From Streptomyces physcomitrii (GTDB lineage Bacteria > Actinomycetota > Actinomycetes > Streptomycetales > Streptomycetaceae): 64,000 nt of DNA. Each line of letters opens with the position of its first letter. Position 1 is the first letter of the stretch. Below, piece by piece: positions 1 through 8,917 of the stretch. Under the pieces are notes generated by a model. The model ran no database searches. It was not told the DNA's origin and worked only from the letters and a program-made list of their open reading frames with translations. The stretch is from the NCBI RefSeq assembly GCF_012273655.1, contig NZ_JAAWWP010000006.1, forward strand, positions 248,001 to 312,000, given 5' to 3'. The position numbers were made by a program, and so were the translations under genes.

Positions 1-2
1 GC

Positions 3-1046
3 TCCCCCCGGGCTGTTCCCGCCAAGGGCAGGACGCTCTACGGCGGCGAGGTGGATCTCGGCGCGGTGCAGGTGGGCGACCAGTACGTCCTGCAGGACCC
101 CGCCCACGGATGGTCCTTCACGACCGACATGCTCAACCTCGGCGACGGACCGCTCTGCTCCACCGACGGGTACTGCTGGAACGGGGTGCCGGTCACCGCC
201 GACACGGCGCTCTTCGGTGACGGGACGAACGACTCCCGCGACTCGGCGGCGGCCGACGCCCAGTACGGCACCGACGCCACCTGGGACTACTACAACGACG
301 TACACCGGCGTCAGGGCATCTGGGACATCCCGGTCGGCTCCTACAACCGCGTCCACTACCAGCACAAGTACGTCAACGCGTTCTGGGACGGCGAGAAGAT
401 GACCTACGGCGACGGCGACGGCGTCGAGTACGGTCCGCTGACCTCACTGGACGTGGCCGGGCACGAGATGTCCCACGGTGTCACGGAGAACACCGCGCGG
501 CTCGCGTACTTCGGTGAGTCCGGCGGGCTCAACGAGGCCACCTCCGACATCTTCGGCACGATGGTCGAGTTCCACGCCGACAACGCCACCGATCGCGGCG
601 ACTACCTGGTCGGCGAGCAGTTCGACCTCAAGGAGCACACCGGCTTCCGCCGCATGGACGACCCGGCCTCCGACGGCGACTCCCTCGGCTGCTGGAGCCC
701 GCGGGCGAAGCTGGTCGACGTCCACTACTCCAGCGGTATCGGCAACCACTTCTACTACCTGCTCGCGGAGGGCTCGGGCGAGAAGACGATCAACGGTACC
801 GCCCACAACTCGCCCACCTGCGACGGTTCCGCCGTGACCGGCATAGGCCGGGACAAGGCGCAGGCGGTCTGGTACCGGGCGCTGACGACGTACATGACCG
901 CCCTCACCGACTACCGGCTCGCCCGGGTGGCCACCCTCCGGGCCGCGGCGGACCTGTACGGAGAGGACAGCGCCGAGTACACCGCGGTCGGCGACTCCTG
1001 GGACGCCGTGGGCGTCACCGGCCTCCCGGTCGAGCTGCCCCGCTGA
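3..1046 (+). CDS. Secreted M4 (thermolysin-like) neutral metalloprotease, 5' end missing
   Basis: The reading frame is open to the window edge and in-frame residues before the first GTG (51) already fit the family, so the N-terminus (signal peptide, propeptide, start of the catalytic domain) lies outside. The zinc-binding HEMSH motif is at 462-476, and the third zinc ligand Glu lies in GGLNEATSD (522-548). The C-terminal domain has the VHYSSGIGNHFYYLL stretch carrying the active-site His. Members of this family are secreted endopeptidases that scavenge protein. The gene ends in a strong hairpin at 1086-1123. The family is certain; the substrate is unknown. Confidence 0.95.
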   Translation, partial: SPRAVPAKGRTLYGGEVDLGAVQVGDQYVLQDPAHGWSFTTDMLNLGDGPLCSTDGYCWNGVPVTADTALFGDGTNDSRDSAAADAQYGTDATWDYYNDVHRRQGIWDIPVGSYNRVHYQHKYVNAFWDGEKMTYGDGDGVEYGPLTSLDVAGHEMSHGVTENTARLAYFGESGGLNEATSDIFGTMVEFHADNATDRGDYLVGEQFDLKEHTGFRRMDDPASDGDSLGCWSPRAKLVDVHYSSGIGNHFYYLLAEGSGEKTINGTAHNSPTCDGSAVTGIGRDKAQAVWYRALTTYMTALTDYRLARVATLRAAADLYGEDSAEYTAVGDSWDAVGVTGLPVELPR

Positions 1047-1085
1047 CGCTCCTCGCGAGCACCTGAGCCGGCCCCGCCGGTTCAG

Positions 1086-1123
1086 CGGCCGAGGCCCCCG
1101 CGCAGTGCCGGGGGCCTCGGCCG
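1086..1123. terminator. Rho-independent-type hairpin after the M4 protease
   Basis: A 15-bp perfect stem (1086-1100 with 1109-1123) and 8-nt loop lie 40 bp past the protease stop and just before the convergent MFS gene end. There is no U tract, which is usual for Streptomyces. It probably ends transcription from both sides. Confidence 0.8.
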
Positions 1124-1156
1124 GTGTCGTACCGCCGTGCGGGGTGGGCCGGTACC

Positions 1157-2743
1157 TCAGCCGGTCTCGGGCGGGCGCGGACCGTCGTCGGATGCCGGGG
1201 GTGTCCTCGGTGCGCGGAACAGGCAGCCGATCGCGGCGGCCAGAACGATGACGCTGACGGCGGTGAGCGAGGCGGACAGGCCGTCCATGAAGGCGGACTT
1301 GACGCCGTCTGCCAGGGCCGTGCCCCGGGCACCGAGCCGATCGGCGACGTGCAGGCCCGCCGCGGCGGAGTCGCGTGCGGCCTCGGCGGTAGCGGCGGGG
1401 AGCCGGTCGAGCGAGTCGGGCAGGTGGGAGCGGTAGTGGCTGCCGTAGATCGACCCCATCAGGGCGATGCCGACGGCCGAGCCGACCTCGCGGGTGGTGT
1501 CGTTCATCGCGGAGGCGACTCCCTGCTGGCCGCGGCCGAGCGAGCCGGTGATGGCGGAGGTGCCCACGGCTCCGGACAGGCCGATGCCGAAGCCCGCCAG
1601 GACGAGTCCGCCGAGGAACGGCGGGTAACCGGAGCCGACGTCGAGCCGGGAGATGACGAACAGTCCGGCGCTCAGCAGGAGCAGGCCGACGGTCATGGTG
1701 GCCTTCATCCCGGCCCGCCGCACCAGGTGCGGGGTGGCCTGGGAGGTGGGCAGGACGACGACGGCGACGGGTACGAGGGCGGCGGCGGCCCTGAGCGGGC
1801 TGTAGCCGAGGATGAGCTGCAGATACTGCAGGCCGACGAAGAAGAACCCGAAGACGGCCATGAACTGCACGAGGACGGTGATCGCGCCCGCCCGGAAGCC
1901 GCGGATGCCGAACAGGGCGGGATCGAGCAGGGGGTGCTCACGCCGCAGTCCGAGCCAGGCGTAGGCGGTGAAGGCCAGCACCGTGACCACGAGGGCGGCG
2001 ATCACGGCGGGCTCCGTCCAGCCCTGCTCGTTGCCTTCGATGATGGCGAAGACAAGGGTGCCGATCCCGGCAGCGGTGCAGACGGCTCCGGACACATCAG
2101 GCGGGGCGGGGTGCTCGTCCCTGGTGTCGGGCGACAGGAGCAGGGCGGCGACGGCGGCCACCAGGGCTACCGCGGCGCTGGTGACGAAGAGCGAGCGCCA
2201 GGAGAACCACTCCAGCAGAGTCCCCGCGGCGAGCATGCCGAGGATCGCTCCGGCGGCGGCGAAACCGGACCAGGTGGCCACGCCCTTGCCGCGCTGCTCG
2301 GGAGGGAAGGCGGCGGTGATCGTGGACAGGGTGCCCGGCATGATCATCGCGGCTCCCAGGCCCATGACGACGCGCCAGACCACCAGCGTGGTGGTGGAGT
2401 CGGCGAAGGAGGCGGCCAGGGAGGCGAGACCGAAGACGACGGTGCCCGCGACCAGGACCTTGCGGCGCCCGATGCGGTCGCCGATGGCACCGAGGGGCAG
2501 GACGAGAGCGGCCAGGGCGACGGTGTAGCCGTCGGCGATCCAGGTCAGTGAGCCGTTGGTGGCCGACAGGTCGATGGCGAGGTCGGGCAGGGCGAGGTTG
2601 AGCGCGGAGACGGAGGCGACGACCAGGACCAGGGACAGGCACATGGCGAAGAGCACGCCGCGGTGGCCGGCCCGTCCGGTCGCGACGGTGTCCTGCCGGT
2701 CTTCGGGCTGGTCGCCAAAGGGGCGGTGCGCGTTGGCGGGCAT
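1157..2743 (-). CDS. MFS transporter, DHA2 (14-helix) type
   Basis: The 528-residue protein is strongly hydrophobic with about 14 membrane segments. It has the MFS motif A (GAIGDRIGRRKVL) after the second helix and the DHA2-type layout (EmrB/QacA-like). It lies 12 bp downstream of the decarboxylase-like amidohydrolase on the same strand, so the two are probably cotranscribed. Family members are proton-driven exporters of drugs or metabolites. In this catabolic context it could move the aromatic substrate or expel a toxic intermediate such as a phenol; which of these cannot be told from sequence. Confidence 0.85.
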   Translation of the reverse strand: MPANAHRPFGDQPEDRQDTVATGRAGHRGVLFAMCLSLVLVVASVSALNLALPDLAIDLSATNGSLTWIADGYTVALAALVLPLGAIGDRIGRRKVLVAGTVVFGLASLAASFADSTTTLVVWRVVMGLGAAMIMPGTLSTITAAFPPEQRGKGVATWSGFAAAGAILGMLAAGTLLEWFSWRSLFVTSAAVALVAAVAALLLSPDTRDEHPAPPDVSGAVCTAAGIGTLVFAIIEGNEQGWTEPAVIAALVVTVLAFTAYAWLGLRREHPLLDPALFGIRGFRAGAITVLVQFMAVFGFFFVGLQYLQLILGYSPLRAAAALVPVAVVVLPTSQATPHLVRRAGMKATMTVGLLLLSAGLFVISRLDVGSGYPPFLGGLVLAGFGIGLSGAVGTSAITGSLGRGQQGVASAMNDTTREVGSAVGIALMGSIYGSHYRSHLPDSLDRLPAATAEAARDSAAAGLHVADRLGARGTALADGVKSAFMDGLSASLTAVSVIVLAAAIGCLFRAPRTPPASDDGPRPPETG

Positions 2744-2755
2744 GAGGAAACCGTC

Positions 2756-3805
2756 TCAGTCGGTGCCGGGCTGGAGGAGTCGGAAGACCAGGCGCGCGGC
2801 GGTGCGCTGGGCCGCGTTGCGCAGGCGTACCGGGGCCGGCAGGGCCGGGGCCGCGGTGGGGGCGGTGGCGGCCAGCCGGGGGAAGAGCGCTTCGGCGTTG
2901 GTGCGGTTGACGGCCTTGAGCGTGCCCGGGTCCACGTTGTCGTCGAGACCGCCCGCGAAGTACTGCCCGGCCGCGGTGGGGGCGAAGGGCCAGTCGCTGC
3001 CGAAGAGCACGTGTCCGGGGCGGGCGAAGGCGAGCAGGGTGGGCAGGGCGGCCGGACTGGAGGACAGGGCGGTGTCGAAGTAGAAGGAGCGGAAGTCGTC
3101 CAGTACGTCGAGCGGGCTGCGCGCCTTGTCCTCGGCGATGGTGAGGGCCATGCGGTGGGAGGAGTAGGGGACGAAGCCGCCGGCGTGGCTGAGGATGAAC
3201 CGGATGTCCGGGTAGCGGCGCGGGATGCCGTTGCGGACCAGGAGGTAGGCGGCGCGGGTGGTGTCCAGGAGGAAGTCGGCGGCGAAGGCGGGAATGCCGT
3301 CGACCGGGGGAGCGGGCAGTTCGGCCGGGTGGACGAAGACCACCGCGCCGCGGTCGTTCAGCGTCTGCCACAGGGCGTCCTGGTCTTCCGCGCCGAGGTA
3401 GGTGCCCCGGTTGTTGGCGAGCAGGGTGACACCGTCGGCGCGCAGCTCGTCCAGTGCGCGCGCGGCCTCGGTGGCCGAGGCGTCGGCGTCGGGCATCGGC
3501 AGCGTGGCGAAGAAGCCGAAGCGGCCGGGGTGGTCGGCGGCCAGGGCCGCGGAGTGGTCGTTGAGGCGCCGGGCCAGATCGGCGGCCTCGGCGGGTCCGG
3601 GGAGGAAGCCGGTGCCCGGGGTGGAGACGGAGACGATCGAGGTGGTGGTGCCGAGCAGGTCCATCAGCCGCAGGGCGGACTCGGGGCTCCATGCGGGCAG
3701 GGCGCGGCCGCCGGCGTCGGCGATACCGGCCTTGGCGAGCTCCTCGCGGTAGAAGTCGGGCACCACGTGCTGGTGGACGTCGATGCGCTGTGCCGAAGGG
3801 GACAT
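2756..3805 (-). CDS. Amidohydrolase-2 family protein, aromatic-acid decarboxylase-like (cytoplasmic)
   Basis: A 349-residue TIM-barrel metal-dependent hydrolase-fold protein (ACMSD / 6-methylsalicylate decarboxylase / resorcylate decarboxylase group). The N-terminal metal motif is DVHQHVVPDFY (residues about 9-19). Later motifs are VFVHPAE, a metal His in ILSHAGG and the barrel-end Asp in LFGSDWPF. There is no signal peptide. ATG at 3805 has an AGGAAAGG ribosome site just upstream. It is related over most of its length to the Tat-exported protein at 11065-12225. In this family the usual reaction is non-oxidative decarboxylation of an aromatic or dienoic acid, which would feed a phenol to the hydroxylase at 4979. 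The exact substrate is inferred, not shown. Confidence 0.85.
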   Translation of the reverse strand: MSPSAQRIDVHQHVVPDFYREELAKAGIADAGGRALPAWSPESALRLMDLLGTTTSIVSVSTPGTGFLPGPAEAADLARRLNDHSAALAADHPGRFGFFATLPMPDADASATEAARALDELRADGVTLLANNRGTYLGAEDQDALWQTLNDRGAVVFVHPAELPAPPVDGIPAFAADFLLDTTRAAYLLVRNGIPRRYPDIRFILSHAGGFVPYSSHRMALTIAEDKARSPLDVLDDFRSFYFDTALSSSPAALPTLLAFARPGHVLFGSDWPFAPTAAGQYFAGGLDDNVDPGTLKAVNRTNAEALFPRLAATAPTAAPALPAPVRLRNAAQRTAARLVFRLLQPGTD

Positions 3806-4186
3806 GAAGCGGCCTTTCCTGCGGGTGTACGAGATGCGGCGGGGGAGCCGGGTCCTTCCGGCGGTCGACCGGGCGCTGCCGACCCGCCTGGCCCTCTGGG
3901 CATCGGTGTCCGGGGCAGCGTGGAGGCCCGGTTCGGCGGTGGCGCGGGGTCGATGGGCGACCGGAAGAAGAGGGAAGAAGAGACGGAGCAGAAGAGACGG
4001 GGGCAGAGCGGACAGGGGAGTCGCCCGTGTGGTGCGTGAGGTCTCAGACGGGGTGAGGGGCGGGCGGCTGACGTCGGAGTAAGGGCACCGGCGCGGAGCC
4101 GAGGGCTCCGAAATGGGCCGTTGCCCTTGCCGCTGCCTTCCGGCCGACGCCGGTGCAGGGAGCCGTGGTCATGACGCCGGGCGCGG
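3806..4186. other. Intergenic region between amidohydrolase start and tetR end (381 bp)
   Basis: No credible gene is seen. The left end carries the amidohydrolase ribosome site and presumably its promoter. A short hairpin (4094-4100 with 4104-4110) lies downstream of the minus-strand tetR gene and may be a weak terminator. I find no copy of the GTAGC/GCTAC operator-like element that occurs at 4907-4938. Confidence 0.5.
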
Positions 4187-4840
4187 TCATGTGCCCGGCG
4201 TCCGGCTCGCTGCCGTGCCCCTCGCCGCCATGCGGGTCCCCGCCTCGTAGACCAGCTGGGCGTGCAGTTCGAACAGCGCCACGAGGTCGACGTCGTCGCC
4301 GTTGATCTCCCGCTGGACGAACAGCCCGTCGGCGCCCGCGACGGCGTAGGTCGTCAGGGCGTGCACGGACTCCTCGTCGAGGTCCGGGACGAGCGTCCGG
4401 GACATCTCGGCGATCTTCGTGCGCGCGATGTCGCGGACCTGGAGGAACACCGTCCGGCCGCGGGGCTCCGCGGGGCGCCGTTCCAGGGCGAGCATCAGAC
4501 CGAGACGGAGGAAGTCGGGGGCGTCGATCAGCGACCTCGCCACGTTCCCCGCCATGGCGGTGACCCGGTCCAGCGGGGTCCCCGTCTCCTCGCCCGGCAG
4601 CTCGACGGCGGCGAGCCAGGTCTCGAAGCTGCGCTCGATGACCGCGGCGATCAAGTCGTCCTTGTCCTTGAAGTGCCAGTAGATCGAGCTGGCGGGCAGT
4701 CCGCACTTGGCGCTGACGGCCGCGATCGACGTGCCTTCGTATCCCCGCTCGCCCGCGATCTCCATGGCGGCGTCGAGGATGCGCTGCCGCGACTCCACTC
4801 CGTTCGCGCGCTTCTTGCGGGTCGTCTGCGGCTTCGTCAT
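4187..4840 (-). CDS. TetR/AcrR-family transcriptional regulator
   Basis: A 217-residue protein. Residues about 15-62 form the TetR helix-turn-helix (ESRQRILDAAMEIAGERGY, then SIYWHFKDKDDLI recognition helix region); the rest is a helical ligand-binding domain. It is divergent from the FAD hydroxylase gene at 4979. The 138-bp gap holds a 32-bp dyad (4907-4938) that is its best candidate operator. By the usual TetR logic it would repress the hydroxylase operon and be released by the substrate or a ring-cleavage intermediate. A related sequence near 12339-12383 suggests a second target. Confidence 0.93.
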   Translation of the reverse strand: MTKPQTTRKKRANGVESRQRILDAAMEIAGERGYEGTSIAAVSAKCGLPASSIYWHFKDKDDLIAAVIERSFETWLAAVELPGEETGTPLDRVTAMAGNVARSLIDAPDFLRLGLMLALERRPAEPRGRTVFLQVRDIARTKIAEMSRTLVPDLDEESVHALTTYAVAGADGLFVQREINGDDVDLVALFELHAQLVYEAGTRMAARGTAASRTPGT

Positions 4841-4906
4841 GGCAGGTGCCCCTCGTGGTGTGCGCTTCTCGCCGGCTGCTTGACCCTATCCGGCGGCAAG
4901 TCTACC

Positions 4907-4938
4907 GTAGCAGTCGTTCCAATTGGAATGTACGCTAC
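4907..4938. promoter_or_regulatory. Operator-like 32-bp interrupted dyad between tetR and hydroxylase
   Basis: GTAGC (4907-4911) and GCTAC (4934-4938) are placed symmetrically around the perfect 12-bp palindrome TTCCAATTGGAA (4917-4928), all centred at 4922.5. It sits midway between divergent start codons at 4840 and 4979. The symmetry is seen directly. Binding by the adjacent TetR protein is inferred. Confidence 0.7.
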
Positions 4939-4978
4939 AGCAAGAGCCGTGCGAGACGAACGACAGTGAGGTGGCCTG

Positions 4979-6580
4979 ATGGACGGGACCGGGGCCGGGC
5001 CGGGGACCGAGGACAGCGCCTACGACGTGGCGGTGATCGGTTACGGGCCCACGGGCGTGACCGCGGCGAACCTGCTCGGCGCGATGGGGCTGCGCGTCGT
5101 CGTCCTGGAACGGGATGCCGAGATCTTCACCCGCGCACGGGCCATCTCCACCGACGAGGAGGTCGTCCGCATCTGGCAGCGGGTCGGGCTGGCCGAGCGC
5201 CTCAAGCGGGACATGCTGACGGAGCGGCCGGTGGACTTCGTCGACGCCGCCGGCCGTACGGTCCTCAGCGCGTCCCCCACCCCGCGCGGCCACGGCCACC
5301 CGCCGCAGATGTTCATCTACCAGCCGGCCCTCGAGCAGGTCCTGCGCGACGGGGTCGACCGCTACCCGAACGTGAAGATCCTCTTGCGCCACGAGTGCCT
5401 GCGCCTGCGCCAGGACGCCGACGGCGTGGACCTGACCGTGGTCGGCACCGCCGACGACTCGGTCCACCGGCTGCGCGCCGCCTATGTGATCGCGGCCGAC
5501 GGCGGCTCCAGCCTCACCCGCGCGCAGTTGAACATCGGCTACGAGGGGCGGACGTACGAGGACCGCTGGATTGTCATCGACACCAAGATGCTCAAGCCCT
5601 GGCCCGACCACGACAAGCTGCGCTTCCACTGCGACCCGGCACGCCCGGCCGTCGACTGTCCGACCCCGCTGGACCACCACCGCTACGAGTTCCCCCTCCT
5701 GCCCGGAGACGACGAGGAGCAGCTGGTCACCGAGGACGCCGTGTACCGGCTCATCTCCCGGTACAGGATCGGCCGCGACAGCATCGAAGTCCTGCGCACC
5801 ACCGTCTACAGCCACCACGTCCGGTTCGCCTCGCGCTTCCGCGCCGGCCGAGTCTTCCTCGCCGGGGACGCCGCGCACGCCATGCCGCCGTGGATCGGCC
5901 AGGGCATGGCCGCCGGTGTGCGGGACGCGGCCAACCTCTGCTGGAAGCTGGACGCCGTCCTCCGCGGTGAACTGCCCGACAGCGTCCTCGACAGCTACGA
6001 GACCGAACGCAAACCGCACGTCAGGGAGGTCACCAAGCGAGCGGTGTTCGTCGGCCGCATGATCACCGAACGCCGGCGCCCGGTCGCCCGCCTCCGCAAC
6101 GGCGCCCTGCGCACCCTGGACCGCATACCGGGCGTCGCCGACTGGCTGCAGGACGCGAACTGGATCCCCGTGGCCCGCTACGACGCGGGCCTGCAGGCCC
6201 GCCCCCGCACCAAGGCGACCGGGCACCAGATCCCGCAGCCCTCGGTGACCGGGCCCGACGGCGAACGCGTACGGCTGGACGACGTGCTCGGCGGGCGCTG
6301 GCTGCTGCTGCGCCACGGGCTGCCCACCGCGCAGCCCGCGTGGGAGCGCCTCGGTGTCGAGTCGCTGGCCGTTCTGCCGGTGGGCTCGCGCCCGGCCGAG
6401 GGCGCGGTCGTCGACAGCGACGGCGTCCTGCTGCCCTGGCTGACCGAGCGCCGTGTCACCACCCTGGCCCTGCGCCCCGACGCCTATGTCTACGCCGCCG
6501 CTCCCGCCGGTGCCCAACTCCCGCCGCCCCCGGCCGGGTTCGCCCCCGCGCCGCGGCCGGGCGCGACCACCGCCCAGTGA
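4979..6580 (+). CDS. FAD-dependent aromatic hydroxylase (MhpA/HppA-like monooxygenase)
   Basis: A 533-residue class A flavoprotein monooxygenase. It has the FAD dinucleotide motif VIGYGPTGVTAANLLG near residues 14-29, the DG-type AADGGSS motif mid-protein, and the second FAD-binding motif GDAAHAMPPWIGQGM near residue 297. A C-terminal thioredoxin-like extension is typical of phenol and 3-(3-hydroxyphenyl)propionate hydroxylases. The enzyme uses NAD(P)H and O2 to ortho-hydroxylate a phenol to a catechol. A GAGGTG ribosome site precedes ATG 4979. It heads a three-gene set with the hydrolase and extradiol dioxygenase. The substrate could be 3-hydroxyphenylpropionate-like or a simple phenol left by the decarboxylases. 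Confidence 0.9.
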   Translation: MDGTGAGPGTEDSAYDVAVIGYGPTGVTAANLLGAMGLRVVVLERDAEIFTRARAISTDEEVVRIWQRVGLAERLKRDMLTERPVDFVDAAGRTVLSASPTPRGHGHPPQMFIYQPALEQVLRDGVDRYPNVKILLRHECLRLRQDADGVDLTVVGTADDSVHRLRAAYVIAADGGSSLTRAQLNIGYEGRTYEDRWIVIDTKMLKPWPDHDKLRFHCDPARPAVDCPTPLDHHRYEFPLLPGDDEEQLVTEDAVYRLISRYRIGRDSIEVLRTTVYSHHVRFASRFRAGRVFLAGDAAHAMPPWIGQGMAAGVRDAANLCWKLDAVLRGELPDSVLDSYETERKPHVREVTKRAVFVGRMITERRRPVARLRNGALRTLDRIPGVADWLQDANWIPVARYDAGLQARPRTKATGHQIPQPSVTGPDGERVRLDDVLGGRWLLLRHGLPTAQPAWERLGVESLAVLPVGSRPAEGAVVDSDGVLLPWLTERRVTTLALRPDAYVYAAAPAGAQLPPPPAGFAPAPRPGATTAQ

Positions 6581-6615
6581 CCACCGCCAGTGACGACCGC
6601 CCAGTGAGGACCACC

Positions 6616-7479
6616 ATGACCACACCCAGCGAAGTCCCCGCGATGCACGAGCGCCTCCTCGACGTCGGCGGCAAGAAGATCTTCGTCGCCGACGCGGGGC
6701 AGGGAGCGCCCGTCCTGCTGCTGCACGGCGGCGGCCCCGGCGCCTCCGGACTCTCCAACTACAGCCGCAACATCGCGGAGCTGGCCAAGGAGTTCCGGGT
6801 CATCGTGCCCGACCTGCCCGGTTACGGCCGCAGCGTCAAGGGCGTCGACCCCGACGACCCCTTCGGCGCCCTGGCCACCGCCATCCGCGGTCTGCTCGAC
6901 CAACTCGGCCTGGAAAAGGCCCACTTCGTCGGCAACTCCTACGGCGGCGCCTGCGCCCTGCGCCTCGCCCTCGACACCCCCGAGCGGGTCGACCGCATGG
7001 TGCTCATGGGTCCCGGCGGCATCGGCACCACCCGCGCGCTGCCCACGCCGGGCCTCAACAGCCTCCTGAACTACTACACGGGGGACGGCCCGTCGCGGCC
7101 GAAGCTGGAGAAGTTCATCCGCGACTACCTGGTCTTCAACGCCGCCCAGGTGCCCGACTCCATCATCGACGCGCGCTACCAGGACAGCATCGACCCCGAG
7201 GTCGTCGCCGCCCCGCCGCTCAGGCGCCCGAAGTCGCTGCGCACGCTGTGGAAGATGGACTTCACCCGCGACAAGCGCCTGAACCGGCTGGCGGTGCCCA
7301 CCCTGGTGCTGTGGGGCGCCGCGGACAAGGTCAACCGGCCCTCGGGCGGCCGGATGCTGGCCGAGCGCATGCCCGACTGCGACCTGTACGAGGTCGCCAA
7401 CACCGGGCACTGGGTGCAGTGGGAGCGCGCCGACCTGTTCAACCGGCTCTGCGCCGACTTCCTGGCGGGCCGCCGATGA
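6616..7479 (+). CDS. Alpha/beta hydrolase, meta-cleavage product C-C hydrolase (MhpC/HppC/BphD-like)
   Basis: A 287-residue alpha/beta hydrolase. The oxyanion-side motif is HGGGPGASG, the nucleophile is Ser108 in GNSYGG, with Asp237 (GAADKVNRP) and His265 (NTGHWVQWE) as the other triad members. This is the signature of hydrolases that split 2-hydroxy-6-oxo-dienoates from extradiol cleavage into a carboxylic acid and 2-hydroxypentadienoate. ATG 6616 was chosen because it is the first Met after the hydroxylase stop and gives the family length. The stop overlaps the next gene's ATG (ATGA), so translation is coupled. Confidence 0.92.
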   Translation: MTTPSEVPAMHERLLDVGGKKIFVADAGQGAPVLLLHGGGPGASGLSNYSRNIAELAKEFRVIVPDLPGYGRSVKGVDPDDPFGALATAIRGLLDQLGLEKAHFVGNSYGGACALRLALDTPERVDRMVLMGPGGIGTTRALPTPGLNSLLNYYTGDGPSRPKLEKFIRDYLVFNAAQVPDSIIDARYQDSIDPEVVAAPPLRRPKSLRTLWKMDFTRDKRLNRLAVPTLVLWGAADKVNRPSGGRMLAERMPDCDLYEVANTGHWVQWERADLFNRLCADFLAGRR

Positions 7480-8483
7480 ACACCGCACCCTCGGTCTTCG
7501 GCTCCGTCCACCTCGGCTACGTCGTCGTCGAGTCCAACCGCTTCGCCGACTGGCGCCGGTTCGGCACCGACGCCATCGGCATGCACCACGACGACATCTC
7601 CCGTGACGTGATGCGCTTCCGCCTCGACGAGCACGAGTGCCGCTTCCTGGTCCGGCGCGGCCCCGCCGAGGACGTGGTGGCGATCGGCTGGCACATCGAC
7701 GACCCCGCCTCCTTCGAGCAGATCGAGGCCCGCGTCCGGGCCCACGGCGTCCCCGTCGTACGGGGCTCCGACGAGGAGGCGGCCCTGCGCGGCGTGGAAC
7801 GGCTGCTGCGTTTCCCCGGCCCCAAGGGCCTGGTGCAGGAGATCTACACCACCCCGGTCATCTCCTCCGAGCCGCTGCGGATGCTCGCCTCCGGCTGGGT
7901 CACCGGCGACGCGGGCATGGGCCATGTCGCGATCACCTCCGCCAAGCCCACCCTGATGCGCGGCTACTACCACACGGTCTTCGACGCCCGCCTGACCGAC
8001 TACATCGACGAGACGATCAGCGGCGTCAAGCTCAAGATCCGCTTCCTGCGCGTCAACGAACGCCACCACTCCCTCGCGATCGCCGCCATCCGCGGCCTGC
8101 CGGTCGACCCGATCCGCACCCGCGTCCAGCACCTCAACATCCAGGCCGGCAGCCTGGACGACGTGGCCCAGAGCTACGAGCGCGTGCACCGACTCGGCTT
8201 CGGCATGGCCCTGTCGGTGGGCCAGCACACCAACGACAAGGAACTCTCCTACTACGCCCGCACCCCCTCGGGCTTCGAGTGGGAGGTCGGCTGGAACCCC
8301 CTCGTCATCGACGAGAGCACCTGGGAGCCCTCCACCCACCAGGGCATCAGCATCTGGGGCCACCGGCCCGTCGGCCAGACGATCATCGGCAAGCTCGACC
8401 AGTTCCGGCTCGGCGCCCGCTCCCTCGTCCGGCCGGAGAGCACCGTCCCCGCCCTCAGCGGCACCGGCATCCCCGACGACTGA
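7476..8483 (+). CDS. Type I extradiol (VOC-fold) catechol 2,3-dioxygenase
   Basis: A 335-residue two-domain vicinal-oxygen-chelate protein. The Fe(II) ligands can be placed at His150 (GMGHVAIT), His219 (VQHLNIQ) and Glu268 (SGFEWEVGW), matching the BphC/HppB family. It opens the ring of the catechol made by the hydroxylase next to the hydroxyl groups. E. coli MhpB, which does the same step, is of the unrelated LigB type, so this island resembles the Rhodococcus hpp arrangement more. It starts inside the stop codon of the hydrolase and ends 4 bp before a terminator-like hairpin. Confidence 0.92.
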   Translation: MNTAPSVFGSVHLGYVVVESNRFADWRRFGTDAIGMHHDDISRDVMRFRLDEHECRFLVRRGPAEDVVAIGWHIDDPASFEQIEARVRAHGVPVVRGSDEEAALRGVERLLRFPGPKGLVQEIYTTPVISSEPLRMLASGWVTGDAGMGHVAITSAKPTLMRGYYHTVFDARLTDYIDETISGVKLKIRFLRVNERHHSLAIAAIRGLPVDPIRTRVQHLNIQAGSLDDVAQSYERVHRLGFGMALSVGQHTNDKELSYYARTPSGFEWEVGWNPLVIDESTWEPSTHQGISIWGHRPVGQTIIGKLDQFRLGARSLVRPESTVPALSGTGIPDD

Positions 8484-8486
8484 CCC

Positions 8487-8524
8487 GGTACGGTCACTCC
8501 GCCGCCCGGCGGGGCGACCGTACC
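8487..8524 (+). terminator. Hairpin after the extradiol dioxygenase
   Basis: A 9-bp perfect outer stem GGTACGGTC/GACCGTACC (8487-8495 with 8516-8524) encloses a further GC-rich inner stem, immediately after the dioxygenase stop. It likely ends the hydroxylase-hydrolase-dioxygenase operon. Confidence 0.65.
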
Positions 8525-8650
8525 CGCTCGATCCCCGGCAGCGCGGCGGGAGCCCGCCGCCAACCCGGTCGCCCGGTCGCGCAACCGTCGCGCCGGGCTT
8601 TGACGGGCACCCGGCCCCACGGCCCGCTCCTGGGCGAACTCCCGCGGCCC

Positions 8651-8776
8651 CGGCGCCCCCGGACGCTTGCGGTCCCGGCGCTCCCGGATGCCTGCGGTCC
8701 CGGCGCTCCCGGATGCCTGCGGTCCCGGGCATTCCCGGACGCCTGCGGCCCCGGCGCTCCCGGACGCCTGCGGTCA
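8651..8776. repeat. Five tandem copies of a 25-bp GC-rich unit
   Basis: Units start at 8651, 8676, 8701, 8726 and 8752, with core CGGCGCTCCCGGAYGCCTGC followed by GGTCC. Units 2 and 3 are identical; unit 4 is the most diverged and one base is inserted before unit 5. The array lies in the non-coding gap between the dioxygenase operon and the symporter genes. It has no spacers, so it is a minisatellite-like array rather than CRISPR. Confidence 0.8.
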
Positions 8777-8917
8777 TGCGTGCTGCCCACCCGTCCCCGT
8801 CCCGCACCGCTCGGTCCGTCCGGCACACCGCTCGTCGTGCTCCCGTCATGGGACGCCGGGGGCCGTGCTGCCAGGTCCCGGTGAGTGATCCTCCACCTCG
8901 CGAGAGGACCCCGATCC

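Larger units (their letters stand above)
8484..8917. other. Non-coding gap with terminator and minisatellite (434 bp)
   Basis: Apart from the hairpin at 8487-8524 and the tandem array at 8651-8776, no gene is supported: the open frames crossing it are low-complexity and lack start signals. The last 40 bp must hold the symporter promoter and the GAGAGGA ribosome site (8902-8908). Confidence 0.55.

Noticed and set aside
2097..3692. Long minus-strand open frame (531 codons) overlapping the MFS and amidohydrolase genes
   Set aside because: Arg/Pro-rich low-complexity product, a frame shadow of two clear genes. The same holds for other long Arg-, Pro- or Gly-rich frames opposite real genes throughout the window.
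8651..8776. Tandem repeats considered as a CRISPR array
   Set aside because: Units abut with no unique spacers, and no cas genes are present.
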